Assembly (NCBI GenBank): GCA_964512305.1
Contig: CAZEIW010000098.1
Span: forward strand, 1 to 22,870
Direction: 5' to 3'
DNA length: 22,870 nucleotides
DNA from: CAZEIW01 sp964512305
GTDB lineage: Bacteria > Pseudomonadota > Gammaproteobacteria > Burkholderiales > Burkholderiaceae_F
Shown here: positions 14,542-22,870 of the stretch, piece after piece
Numbering within the stretch: position 1 is the first letter of the stretch
Layout of the letters: each line of letters starts with the position of its first letter
The notes under the pieces: generated by a model
What the model was told of the DNA's origin: nothing
Seen by the model: only the letters and a program-made list of their open reading frames with translations
Databases searched by the model: none
Position numbers and translations under genes: made by a program

Positions 14542-14755
14542 AGCCGCCGAGCGGCACTCGGGCCGGACCGTCGATTTGACCGGCACGACCGATTCTTTTC
14601 CGGGACCTCCGGCGCACCGGCCAGCGTAGCCTGCCTCGTGGTGGCGGTCATCGATCGGCGCCCGCGGGCACCGGTCCGCGCGCGAGTCCGCGGCCACACT
14701 CCCCGATCGACAGACAGCTGCGTCGTCCGCGCCCGGCCGGGACGCGACAGGATGC

Positions 14756-17700
14756 ATGATGGCCCCTACGTGGATCACGAGACTGCGAGCAGGCGGCGCG
14801 AGCATACGCGGCAAGCTGTTCGCGCTCGTGCTGCTGTCGTTCCTGCCCGCGTTCGCGATCTCGCTGCAGAGCGCATGGACCCAGTCGCGCGACGGGCTCG
14901 ACGAGGCGGTGGCGGATCTGCGCGCGGTGGCGCGCACGGCGGCCGATGCGCTCGGCGGACAGGTGCGCGAGGCCAACCGCGTGCTGCGCACGCTGGCGGC
15001 GGTACCGCAGGTGCTGCGCGGTGAACAGCCGCTTTGCCGCGAGGTGCTGACCCGCGCGGTCGGAAGCGCGGGCCACTATGTCGCGATCGACGTCGTCGGC
15101 GCCGACGGCCGCGTGCGTTGCTCGAGCCGCGCCGGATCTCCCCCGCCGTATGCGCAGGACCGCCTGTTCCGCGCCGCGCTGCGATACGGCGAGAGCGCGA
15201 CCGGCGAGCCCCGGCGCGCGTCCGATCAAAGGACCTGGGTGCTGCCGACGGCCTGGGCCGCGGCCGACGACGCCTCCGGACGCATCGACGCGGTGCTGAT
15301 CGCCGAGGTGGGCGTGGACGAATTCCTGGCGCCGTTCGCCGCGGCCGAGATCGGCGGCGGCAAGACCTGGTTCGTGCTGCAGGATGCGCACGGCCGCGAG
15401 CTGTTCCGGTCGATCCCCGAGCGCGCCGACGGCGAAGCGGAGCTCGCGGCGAGCACCGTGTTTCTCGAGTATGGGGACCCCCTGAAGATCGGGGTGGGAG
15501 TGGACCGCCAGCGCCTCAACACCCACGCGCTGTCGGCTTTCCTGCGCACGCTCTCGCTGCAGGCGCTGGCCCTGCTGACCGGCCTGCTGGTGGCGGCGTG
15601 GATCGCCGACCGCTCGCTGCGTCGTCCGCTGGCGGCGCTGGGAGCGGGGCTTGCGGGTCTGAGCCAGGGCCGCCTTGCGACGCGCCTCGCGCTGCCGTCG
15701 TCGCGTGGCGAGATCGCGGCGCTGTTCCAGGGCTTCAACGTCACCGCCGAATCGCTGCAGGCACAGCGCGAGCAGCTGCTGGCGACCCAGCAGCGCCTCG
15801 ACCAGCTGGCGGCCGACCTGAACTGCGTGCTGTGGCTCGCGCGAGCGGACGGCGAGAAGCTGATCCACGTGACGCCGAGCTGCGAAAAGATCTGGGGCAA
15901 GACCCAGCAGGCGATGCTCGACGACCCGATGTGCTTCCTCGCCAACGTGCATCCCGACGACCGCGAACGCGTGCGGGGCGCGGTGCGGCAGGTGCACTGG
16001 AACGACGGGCTGGAGTACCGGGTGCTGGCGGCCGACGGCAGCATGCGCTGGATTCTCGAGCGCTCGAATCCGGTTCGCGACGCCGGCGGACACGCCACCT
16101 GCGTCGGTGGCCTGGCGCTCGACGTCACGGAGATCAAGGCCTCGGCCGAGGCGCTGCGCGCGGCCGAACAGCGCTTCGATTCGACTTTCGATCATGCCGC
16201 GGTGGGGTTGGTGATCTGCGATGCGAACGGGCGCTGGACGCGCGTCAACCAAGCGACCTGCGAGATGCTCGGCTATGCGAAGGAGGAGCTCGTCGGCCGT
16301 TCGATCAAGCGCACGACGCACCCGGACGACCTTGCGGAGACGCTGCGGCAGGCCAAAGAGGTGATGCGCGGCGAGCGGGCGGCCGGGCGCCTCGAGAAAC
16401 GCTACCTGCGCAAGGACGGCACGGTGCTGTGGGCCAGCACGTCGTTCACGCGCAACGTGGGGCCGGAAGGCCCGCACCTGGTGGTCGCGATCTCTGACCT
16501 GACCGAGCGCAAGCGCGTCGAAGAGGCGCTGCGCAAGAGCGAAGCGAACCTGGCCGCGATCCTGGACAACACGCAGGACCTGGTCTGGGCGGTCGACACC
16601 GAGCACCGGCTGACGCGCTGGAACGCGGCCTTCCGCCGCTCGGCCGAGGTCTCGCTCGGCGAGCAGGCGGCCGAGCTCGCGCTGCAGCCGGGCCAGCCTT
16701 TCCCGACCCGCGCCTGGGAGCAGTGGCAGCGCCTGTTCGAGCGCGCCTGTGCCGGCGAGACGTTCACGGTCGAGACCAACCTGGCGCTCGGCAAGGACCG
16801 CCTGGGGGTGTTCGAGGTGTCGTTCAACCCGGCGCGCGATCAGTCGGGCGCGATCGCCGGGATCACCTGCTTCGGCCGCGACGTCACCGACCGCATCCGC
16901 GCCAACAAGGAGCTGGCGCGGCAGCGCACCTTCCTCGGCGAAGTCATCGACCTGAACCGGGCCCTGATCTTCGCCGGCAACGAGCAGGGGCGGATCCTGC
17001 TCGCCAACCGCGCGTTCGCCGATCTCTGCGACACCACGGTGTCGCGCCTGACCCGCTCGTCCGGGATCGAGGATGCCGCCACGGGCGCGGTGCTGAGGCA
17101 GTTCCGGCAGGGCGATCGCGAAGTGCTTGCCGAGCAGCGCGAGGTGACGCTGCCCGAGGTGGATTTCGTCGACGCGGCCGGACAGCAGCACGTGTTCCAC
17201 GTCGCCAAGCGGCCGATCATGGCGCCCGACGGCGGCGATCCGCTGGTGCTGACGGTGGCGCGCGACATCACCGACCTCAAGCGCGCCGAGAACGAAGTGC
17301 GCGCGCTCAACACCGACCTCGAGCGGCGCGTGCACGAGCGAACGCACGAGCTGCAGCGCGCCAACGCCGACCTCGCCAGCCGCACCGCCGAGCTTCGGGT
17401 CGCCAAGGACGCGGCCGAAGCCGCGAACCGGGCGAAATCGGCCTTCCTGGCGTCGATGAGCCACGAGATCCGCACGCCGATGAACGGCGTGGTCGGCATG
17501 GTCGATCTGCTGCGCGCCACGCCGCTCTCGGAAGAGCAGGGCACGACGGTGGAGACGATCCAGGAGTCGGCCTACGCGCTGCTGAGCATCCTCGACGACA
17601 TCCTCGACTTCTCGAAGATCGAAGCCGGACGGCTCGACATCGAGTGCACCCGCGTCGATCCGGCGCGGCTGGTGCACGCCGCACGCGAAATGATGGCGGT

Positions 17701-18598
17701 GGCAGCGGACAAGGAGGGCGTCCGCATCGAGGTCAGGGTCGGCAGGGGCGTGCCGCCCGCGGTGCTGGCCGACCAGGTGCGGCTGCGCCAGATCATGCTC
17801 AACCTGCTGGGCAATGCGATCAAGTTCTCCGCGCGCCGGGAGGACCGTGCAGGCCGGGTGGTGATCGGCCTCGAAGCGCGCCCGCTTGCGGCCGGCACGG
17901 TCGAGCTCGAGTTCCGCCTCGAGGACAACGGCATCGGCATGGACGCGGCCGTCATCGAGCGCCTCTTCACCCCTTTCACGCAGGCCGAGACCTCGACCAC
18001 GCGGCGGTTCGGCGGCACCGGCCTGGGGCTTTCGATCTGCAAGCGCCTCGTCGACCTGATGCAGGGGCGGATCTCGGTTCGGAGCGCGCCGGGCGAGGGA
18101 TCGATCTTCACGGTCGCGCTGCCCGCTGCGCTGGCGCCCGCCGAGGAATCCGAGCGGGCCGGCGTGCCCGCGCGGCCGGCGGCGCTCGCGATCGCGCCGC
18201 TCGCGACGGCAGGCGCGGTGCGCGTCCTCGTGGTCGAGGACAACCCGATCAATCAGAAAGTGACCAGCCACCAGCTGCGCGCCTGCGGCTACGAGGTCGA
18301 CGTCGCGGAAAACGGCCGCCTCGGTCTCGAATCGTGGCGCCGCGGCGGGTACGCGATGGTGCTGGCCGACCTGCACATGCCGGAGATGGACGGCTACGAC
18401 CTGGCGCGCGAGATCCGGCGGGAGGAGAACGGCGCGCGCCACGTGCCGATCGTCGCCTTCACCGCCAACGCGATCAAGGGCGAAGCCGACCGTTGCATCG
18501 CGGCCGGCATGGACGACTGCCTGACGAAGCCCGTCAAGCTGCCGACGTTGAAGGCATTGCTGCAGAAGTGGATGCCCGAGGGGAACCGAGATGGATGA
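14756..18598 (+). CDS. Hybrid sensor histidine kinase, four PAS domains and a receiver
   Basis: 1280 residues. TM1 at about 19-40 and TM2 at about 266-284 flank a periplasmic sensor region (about 41-262, Cache-like by size and YVAIDVVGADGRV pattern). HAMP follows to about 338, then four PAS domains at about 350-460, 470-586, 595-716 and 722-842; PAS2 has the typical RVNQATCEMLGYAKEELVG. A coiled coil (843-895) leads to HisKA with H903 in ASMSHEIRTPMN, HATPase with N1020 in NLLGNA, DNGIGMD and GGTGLGLSI, and a C-terminal receiver (about 1163-1278) with VVEDN, phospho-acceptor D1205 in LADLHMPEMDG, and KPVK. It belongs to the BarA/ArcB-like phosphorelay kinases. AGGA (14749-14752) fits the second of two adjacent ATGs (14759) slightly better. 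Its last eight bases overlap the HPt gene. The signal is unknown. Confidence 0.93.
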   Translation: MMAPTWITRLRAGGASIRGKLFALVLLSFLPAFAISLQSAWTQSRDGLDEAVADLRAVARTAADALGGQVREANRVLRTLAAVPQVLRGEQPLCREVLTRAVGSAGHYVAIDVVGADGRVRCSSRAGSPPPYAQDRLFRAALRYGESATGEPRRASDQRTWVLPTAWAAADDASGRIDAVLIAEVGVDEFLAPFAAAEIGGGKTWFVLQDAHGRELFRSIPERADGEAELAASTVFLEYGDPLKIGVGVDRQRLNTHALSAFLRTLSLQALALLTGLLVAAWIADRSLRRPLAALGAGLAGLSQGRLATRLALPSSRGEIAALFQGFNVTAESLQAQREQLLATQQRLDQLAADLNCVLWLARADGEKLIHVTPSCEKIWGKTQQAMLDDPMCFLANVHPDDRERVRGAVRQVHWNDGLEYRVLAADGSMRWILERSNPVRDAGGHATCVGGLALDVTEIKASAEALRAAEQRFDSTFDHAAVGLVICDANGRWTRVNQATCEMLGYAKEELVGRSIKRTTHPDDLAETLRQAKEVMRGERAAGRLEKRYLRKDGTVLWASTSFTRNVGPEGPHLVVAISDLTERKRVEEALRKSEANLAAILDNTQDLVWAVDTEHRLTRWNAAFRRSAEVSLGEQAAELALQPGQPFPTRAWEQWQRLFERACAGETFTVETNLALGKDRLGVFEVSFNPARDQSGAIAGITCFGRDVTDRIRANKELARQRTFLGEVIDLNRALIFAGNEQGRILLANRAFADLCDTTVSRLTRSSGIEDAATGAVLRQFRQGDREVLAEQREVTLPEVDFVDAAGQQHVFHVAKRPIMAPDGGDPLVLTVARDITDLKRAENEVRALNTDLERRVHERTHELQRANADLASRTAELRVAKDAAEAANRAKSAFLASMSHEIRTPMNGVVGMVDLLRATPLSEEQGTTVETIQESAYALLSILDDILDFSKIEAGRLDIECTRVDPARLVHAAREMMAVAADKEGVRIEVRVGRGVPPAVLADQVRLRQIMLNLLGNAIKFSARREDRAGRVVIGLEARPLAAGTVELEFRLEDNGIGMDAAVIERLFTPFTQAETSTTRRFGGTGLGLSICKRLVDLMQGRISVRSAPGEGSIFTVALPAALAPAEESERAGVPARPAALAIAPLATAGAVRVLVVEDNPINQKVTSHQLRACGYEVDVAENGRLGLESWRRGGYAMVLADLHMPEMDGYDLAREIRREENGARHVPIVAFTANAIKGEADRCIAAGMDDCLTKPVKLPTLKALLQKWMPEGNRDG

Positions 18599-19022
18599 TC
18601 TGCGCGCACGGTCCTGCGAAAAGGCTTCGAACGACATGCCCGCCGTTGAAGCTCCTTGCGCCGAGCGCTGGGAGACTTTCGACGGCGGCGTCCTGATCGA
18701 AATGGTCGGCGACGACCCGGCGTTGCTCGCCGAGATCTGCGCCGACTACCGCGACGGCGTTCGACAGTTCGCGACCCAGATCCTGGCCGCGCAGCAGGCG
18801 GGCCGCACGGGCGAAGTGGGCGCGATCGCGCACAAGCTCAAGTCGTCGTCGCGCCTCGTGGGCGCGATCCGCCTCGGGGAGTTGAGCGCCAGCCTCGAAG
18901 CCGGCGGCCGGGAAGGCGACGCGTTGCGGGTGGCACGGCTCGTGCCCGAGGTCCTGTCCGAGATCGAGGCCGCGCTCGCGCTGATGCTGGCCTCGCCGGC
19001 TGCCGCCGGAGCGGCGCGATAG
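18591..19022 (+). CDS. Histidine phosphotransfer (HPt) protein
   Basis: 143 residues. After a ~25-residue leader, the HPt four-helix region carries the phospho-acceptor H81 in AIAHKLKSSSRLVGA, the standard HPt signature, followed by LGELSASLEAGGREGD. It should receive phosphate from receiver D1205 of the hybrid kinase and pass it to a response regulator, most simply the one encoded next. The ATG overlaps the end of the kinase gene (ATGGATGA, eight bases shared), indicating translational coupling and balanced synthesis. The response regulator gene starts 14 bases after its stop. Confidence 0.92.
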   Translation: MDDLRARSCEKASNDMPAVEAPCAERWETFDGGVLIEMVGDDPALLAEICADYRDGVRQFATQILAAQQAGRTGEVGAIAHKLKSSSRLVGAIRLGELSASLEAGGREGDALRVARLVPEVLSEIEAALALMLASPAAAGAAR

Positions 19023-19036
19023 ACCGGGGGGATGCC

Positions 19037-20242
19037 ATGAGCGCCAGCCATTCCACCCGGCCACTCCCTGGCGCGCGAACGGCGCGCAGCTCGCAGGCGG
19101 TCCTGGTGGCGTCCGATTCGCCGGCCAACGCGAGCGTCATTGCGCGCCTGCTCGCCGAGGAGTTCGACAACGTCCATTCGTCGTCCAATCCGCTCACCGC
19201 GGTCGAGGACTTCGAGGCCTGCCGGCCCAGCGTCCTGATGCTCGGGTTCGACTCGCTCGAGAAGGCCGAGCGCTACTACCTCGGCCTTTACCGGCGCAGC
19301 CCTTCGATCCACGCGCTGCCGCACCGGACGATCATGCTGTGCAACAAGGACGAGGTGCGCCGCGTCTACGAGCTGTGCCGCAGCGAGCACTTCGACGACT
19401 ACGTGCTTTTCTGGCCGATGACGCACGATGGCTTCCGCGTTCCGATGGCGGTACACAACGCGCTGCGCCTGCTGGCGGCGGCCGAAGCCCGCCCGGCGCC
19501 CGAGGTGGCCGAGGGCGCGCATCGCCTTGGCGAAATGGGAAGCTTCCTCGAGAGCCGGCTCGCCGCCGGGGTCGAGCGCATCGAGGCGATCCAGCGCGGC
19601 GTCGACTCGGTCGAGGAGGGTGTCGACTCGGCGTTGAGCGGCCTGACGGGAAGGCTCGACTCGCGCGCGATGGCCGGGGACGCCGAATCGGCCGACGCGC
19701 TGCGCGGCGAGATCCGCCGGATCCGCGAGGTCGACGTGGGCCCGAGGCTGCGCAAGCTGAGCGACGCGGTGGAGCCCGCCAGCCGCTGGCTGGGCGAGCT
19801 CAAGGCGGGCGCGCAGCCGTATGTCGAGGCGGCGCGCTCGATCCAGCCCATGGCGCGTCCGATGCGGCGCGTGCTGGTGATCGACGACGACCCGTTTCAG
19901 CGCAAGCTGATCGAGCGCCTCCTCGATGCCGAGGCGGTGCATCTTCTGTTCGCCGCCAACGGCACCGACGGCGTGGCGCTCGCGCTGGCCAAGAGGCCGC
20001 ACCTCGTCCTGCTCGATTTCATGCTGCCCGACATCGACGGCCTGGAGGTCACGCGACGGATGCGCATGGTCGCCGAGCTGGCGTCGGTCCCGATCGTGAT
20101 GGTGACCGGACAGAGCGAGCGGCAGACGGTGATCGAATGCCTGAAGGCCGGCGCGGCCGACTTCCTGGTCAAGCCGTTCTCGCGCGACGCGGTGGTCGCC
20201 AAGATCCGGCAGTTCCTGCACGAAGAGCCGGCGTCGGCCTGA
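19037..20242 (+). CDS. Response regulator with pseudo-receiver, helical linker and C-terminal receiver
   Basis: 401 residues from ATG 19037, preceded by a G-rich ribosome site (gggggga). Residues about 20-148 have receiver-like layout (AVLVASD, PSVLMLGFDSLEKA), but the position of the phospho-acceptor is G70, so it should not be phosphorylated. Residues about 150-272 form a charged helical linker. Residues about 277-396 form an intact receiver: DDD at 283-285, D327 in LLDFMLPDIDG, T358 in VTGQ and K379 in VKPF. No DNA-binding, GGDEF, EAL or other output domain is present, so it probably acts by protein contact or as a phosphate sink. It is the third gene of the kinase-HPt unit and ends 10 bases before the convergent transporter gene. 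Confidence 0.9.
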   Translation: MSASHSTRPLPGARTARSSQAVLVASDSPANASVIARLLAEEFDNVHSSSNPLTAVEDFEACRPSVLMLGFDSLEKAERYYLGLYRRSPSIHALPHRTIMLCNKDEVRRVYELCRSEHFDDYVLFWPMTHDGFRVPMAVHNALRLLAAAEARPAPEVAEGAHRLGEMGSFLESRLAAGVERIEAIQRGVDSVEEGVDSALSGLTGRLDSRAMAGDAESADALRGEIRRIREVDVGPRLRKLSDAVEPASRWLGELKAGAQPYVEAARSIQPMARPMRRVLVIDDDPFQRKLIERLLDAEAVHLLFAANGTDGVALALAKRPHLVLLDFMLPDIDGLEVTRRMRMVAELASVPIVMVTGQSERQTVIECLKAGAADFLVKPFSRDAVVAKIRQFLHEEPASA

Positions 20243-20252
20243 GCGGCCGCCG

Positions 20253-21695
20253 TTACAGGCGGACCCGCTGCACGCGGGTGGCGAACCACGCGCCGAGTGC
20301 GGCGACCAGCGCAACGGCGCCGAATCCGATCCTGAACGCGAAGCGCACATTGGCGGCGCCCGCCGCGGCCGCGTGCCCGCCCGGATCGGAGCCCGCGAGC
20401 AGCGCGAACACCAGCGCGCCGAACACGGCAGTGCCGAGCGCGGCGCCCGTGTAGCGCGACAGCGAAACCACCGCGGCGGCCGCGCCGAGGCGATCGCGAC
20501 CCGCCAGCGTCTGGGTGACGATCTGCGCGGTCGGCATCACGCTGCCGAAGCCCAGCCCGCACAGCAGCCCGAGCGCCGCGATGCCGCGGGTGTCGAGCGG
20601 CAGCAGCGCCAACATCGCGAGCGCCAGGCACGAAGTCGACAGGCCGAGCACCGGCATCACGGACGGCAGGCCGGTGCGCGAGACGACCCGGCCGGTCGTG
20701 GTCGAGCCGATCACCATGCCGAGCGTCACCGGCAGCAGCAGCAGGCCCGACTGGCGCGCATCGGTGCCGTGGCCGAGCTGCAGGTAGATCGGCAGGAAGA
20801 AGATCAGCGCGAACAGGCACGATGCGAAGCAGACCACCGTCGCCGACATGCAGGCGATCGAGCGGCTGCGCAGGAGCTCGAGCGGCAGGAACGGCGCATC
20901 CTGCCGCCGCTCGCGCACCACCAGCAGCGTCCACAAGGCCGCGGCGAGCGCGACCAGTGCCAGGCTCGGCGTCGACAGCCAGTCGAACCGGTGCCCGGCG
21001 AAACTCAGCCAGATCAGCGAGGTGCCGGCGGCGGCGGCGAACGACAGCGCGCCGAGCGGGTCGCCGAGCGAATTGGGACCGCTCTCTCGCGCGCGCGCCA
21101 GGCGGGCGACCCGCCACATCGCCAGTCCACACAGGGGGACGTTCGCCAGGAACAGCCAGCGCCAGCTCGCGTGCTGCACCACCAGGCCGCCGATCACGGG
21201 ACCGCCGATGTTGGCGAGCGAGAAGTTGGTCGCGAACCACCCCTGGAAGCGAGCGCGCTGGCGGGGCGGCACCAGCTCGCCGATCAGCGCCTGCGACATC
21301 ACCATCAGGCCGCCGCCGCCGAGCCCCTGCAGCACGCGCGCGGCCACCAGCATGCCAAGGCTCGTCGACAGGCCGCAGGCCACCGATCCGAGCGAGAAGA
21401 CCGAGAGCGCGGCGAGCAGCACGTCGCGCCGGCCATAGCGATCGCCCAGGCGCGCGTAAAGCGGCGTGGTCACGGTCATGGCGATCAGGTAGCCGACCGC
21501 GATCCACGTCGTGTCGCGCAGCCCGCCCAGCTCGGCCGCGATGGTCGGCGTCGCGGTCGCCAGCAGCGTCTGGTCGATCGCGGCCATGAACATCGGCAGC
21601 ATCACGGCCGAGAACAGCTGCAGGAAACGGCCGGTCGGGATCGCTTCCTGCGGCAGGTCGGGGGCGGCCCCCGGCGGGCTATCGGGTTCGCGCAA
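20253..21695 (-). CDS. MFS drug exporter, DHA2 (EmrB/QacA) family
   Basis: 480 residues, hydrophobic throughout, in the size range of 14-TM DHA2 proton antiporters. Signatures: D41 in TM1 (MAAIDQTLLAT), motif A GDRYGRRDVLL (84-94), motif B ARVLQGLGGGG (119-129), motif C-like GGPVIGGLV (164-172), and WRWLFLANVPL (178-188). It should export hydrophobic drugs or metabolites across the inner membrane. The only plausible start is TTG 21695, which overlaps the end of the outer-membrane channel gene by 17 bases and has no clear ribosome site; translation is probably coupled to the upstream gene. Substrates cannot be predicted. Confidence 0.9.
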   Translation of the reverse strand: MREPDSPPGAAPDLPQEAIPTGRFLQLFSAVMLPMFMAAIDQTLLATATPTIAAELGGLRDTTWIAVGYLIAMTVTTPLYARLGDRYGRRDVLLAALSVFSLGSVACGLSTSLGMLVAARVLQGLGGGGLMVMSQALIGELVPPRQRARFQGWFATNFSLANIGGPVIGGLVVQHASWRWLFLANVPLCGLAMWRVARLARARESGPNSLGDPLGALSFAAAAGTSLIWLSFAGHRFDWLSTPSLALVALAAALWTLLVVRERRQDAPFLPLELLRSRSIACMSATVVCFASCLFALIFFLPIYLQLGHGTDARQSGLLLLPVTLGMVIGSTTTGRVVSRTGLPSVMPVLGLSTSCLALAMLALLPLDTRGIAALGLLCGLGFGSVMPTAQIVTQTLAGRDRLGAAAAVVSLSRYTGAALGTAVFGALVFALLAGSDPGGHAAAAGAANVRFAFRIGFGAVALVAALGAWFATRVQRVRL

Positions 21696-22870
21696 CGGTG
21701 GTCGCGGCGGTTGCGGCGGCCGGCGCCGGCAGCCCGGCGTTCCAGTCGCCGCCCAGGGCCTTGATCAACGCCACGGTCGCGGCCAGCTCGCGGCCGCGGA
21801 TGTCGAGCGCGGCGCGCCGGTCCGACAGCGCCGTGGTCTGCGCGGTGATCACGTTCAGGTAGCTGACCGTGCCGGCCTTGTACTGGTTGATGGTCAGTCG
21901 CAGCGACTCCTCCGCGGCCGCCACGGCCGCGTCCTGGACCGCGGCCTCCTCGCCCAGCAGCCGCAGCGCCGCCAGGTTGTCTTCGACGTCCTGCAGCGCC
22001 GTCAACACGGCGGCGCGGTAGCTCGCGACCGCGGCGTCGTAGGCGGCGAGCGCCTGCTCCTTGGCCGCGCTGCGCGCCCCGGCGTCGAAGAGCGTCTGCG
22101 CAAGCGCCGGGCCCAGCGACCAGAACCGGTTCGGCGCCGCCAGCAGGTCGGCGCCGCTCGGTGCGCGGTAGCCGCCGCTCGCGCTCAGCGTCAGCGTCGG
22201 GAAGAACGCCGCCTGCGCGACGCCGATCTGGGCGTTGGCCGCGGCAGCCTGGCGCTCGGCGGCGGCGACGTCGGGCCGGCGCTGGAGCAGGGACGAGGGA
22301 AGGGCGGGCGGCACCGCGGGCGCCACCAGGTCGTAGGGGCGGTGCTCGAGCGAAAAGTCGGCCGGCGCCCTGCCGAGCAGGGTCGCGATCGCGTGCTCGA
22401 GCTGCGCTCGCTGGATGCCGAGGTCGATCGCCTGTGCGCGCGTGCCTTCGAGTTGCGCCTGCGCCTGCGCGACATCGGAGCGCGCCGCCACGCCGCCGCG
22501 ATAGCGGCTCTCGGTCAGCTCGAGCGAACGCTGGTAGGCGCCGACGGCCTCGTCGAGCAGGCGCTTCTGCTCGTCGGCGACGCGCAGCGCCAGGTAATCG
22601 GCCGCCAGCTCGGATTGCAGGCTCAGCACCGCGGCGCCGAGCTGGGCTGCGCTCGCCTGCGCCGACGCCTGCGCCGATTCGGTGCTGCGCCGGATGCCGC
22701 CCCAGAGGTCGAGCTCCCAGGCCGCGGATAGCGAGAGCACGTCGCTCGTGGACGGCGGCAGCGCCACCCCCGAGACGCCGTTCTTCGAGCGGGTCACCGA
22801 CGCGTTGGCGGCGACGCTCGGGAACAGCGCCGCGCGCGCCTGGCGCGCGACCGCGAGCGCCTGCCGGTAA
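21679..22870 (-). CDS. Outer-membrane efflux channel, NodT/OprM (TolC-like) family, N-terminus missing
   Basis: Cut by the right window edge; about 397 codons are visible, and the frame is open through 22870 (YRQALAVARQARAALFPSV precedes the first internal GTG). The two OEP repeats are seen: the first contains WELDLWGGIRR and RYRGGVAARSDVAQAQ, the second PDVAAAERQAAAANAQIGVAQAAFFPTLTLS and INQYKAGTVSYLNVITAQT, all typical of NodT-type lipoproteins. It forms the trimeric outer-membrane duct of a tripartite pump. Its 3' end overlaps the DHA2 transporter start by 17 bases, so the two work together; a membrane fusion protein (EmrA/HlyD type) is expected upstream, outside the window. The signal/lipobox region is not visible. 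Confidence 0.92.
   Translation of the reverse strand, partial: YRQALAVARQARAALFPSVAANASVTRSKNGVSGVALPPSTSDVLSLSAAWELDLWGGIRRSTESAQASAQASAAQLGAAVLSLQSELAADYLALRVADEQKRLLDEAVGAYQRSLELTESRYRGGVAARSDVAQAQAQLEGTRAQAIDLGIQRAQLEHAIATLLGRAPADFSLEHRPYDLVAPAVPPALPSSLLQRRPDVAAAERQAAAANAQIGVAQAAFFPTLTLSASGGYRAPSGADLLAAPNRFWSLGPALAQTLFDAGARSAAKEQALAAYDAAVASYRAAVLTALQDVEDNLAALRLLGEEAAVQDAAVAAAEESLRLTINQYKAGTVSYLNVITAQTTALSDRRAALDIRGRELAATVALIKALGGDWNAGLPAPAAATAATTVARTR

Noticed and set aside
14648..18637. Very long open frame (about 1329 codons) antisense to the hybrid kinase
   Set aside because: It is rich in Arg, Ala, His and Gln with no domain motif, as expected when the complement of a GC-rich gene is read. 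The sense frame has full kinase signatures.
18656..19036. N-terminal extension of the response regulator into the HPt gene region
   Set aside because: The extension is Arg-rich shadow sequence of the HPt gene. ATG 19037 has a G-rich ribosome site and starts just before the receiver-like fold.

Overview
The window is GC-rich DNA (roughly 70 % by eye) with short intergenic gaps and many overlapping or closely spaced genes. The gene families (MASE1 and multi-PAS hybrid histidine kinases, DUF349 protein, DUF4124-containing secreted protease, AlkB, NodT-type efflux channel) point to a betaproteobacterium, probably in or near the Burkholderiales. This placement is an inference; the window holds no rRNA, tRNA or marker gene. 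No CRISPR array, integrase or insertion sequence was recognised.

Left part (1-4741): palindromic and direct intergenic repeats (1-230) are followed by a leftward cluster. In transcription order it holds a calcineurin-like metallophosphoesterase, a Ser/Thr protein kinase fused to a universal stress protein domain, and a small conserved-looking protein of lower GC. A rightward MASE1-type membrane histidine kinase without a partner regulator diverges from it.

4787-6773: behind the kinase lies a thiamine-diphosphate enzyme whose sequence matches, from memory, mammalian ILVBL/HACL2 (2-hydroxyacyl-CoA lyase) far better than true acetolactate synthases. After it comes a 59-residue single-span membrane protein. 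A pair of REP-like hairpins (6738-6857) separates these from a leftward two-gene unit, a tail-anchored 107-residue protein followed by a large DUF349 coiled-coil protein.

10057-14456: two secreted proteins (a four-cysteine protein and a DUF4124 plus trypsin-like serine protease), a leftward alkane 1-monooxygenase (AlkB) with no rubredoxin in view, a secreted 352-residue protein of unknown function, and a small leftward unknown protein. A third REP-like hairpin lies between the protease and alkB. In three places the end of a reading frame is made by this repeat.

14756-20242: a complete multistep phosphorelay. It has a 1280-residue hybrid kinase with four PAS domains, an overlapping HPt protein, and a response regulator whose N-terminal receiver has lost its phospho-acceptor aspartate. 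A Crp/Fnr-type box (14527-14540) lies in the upstream divergent region.

20253-22870: a leftward efflux unit, with a NodT/OprM-type outer-membrane channel (cut by the window end) overlapping a 14-TM-type DHA2 (EmrB/QacA) transporter. Any periplasmic adaptor must lie beyond the window edge.
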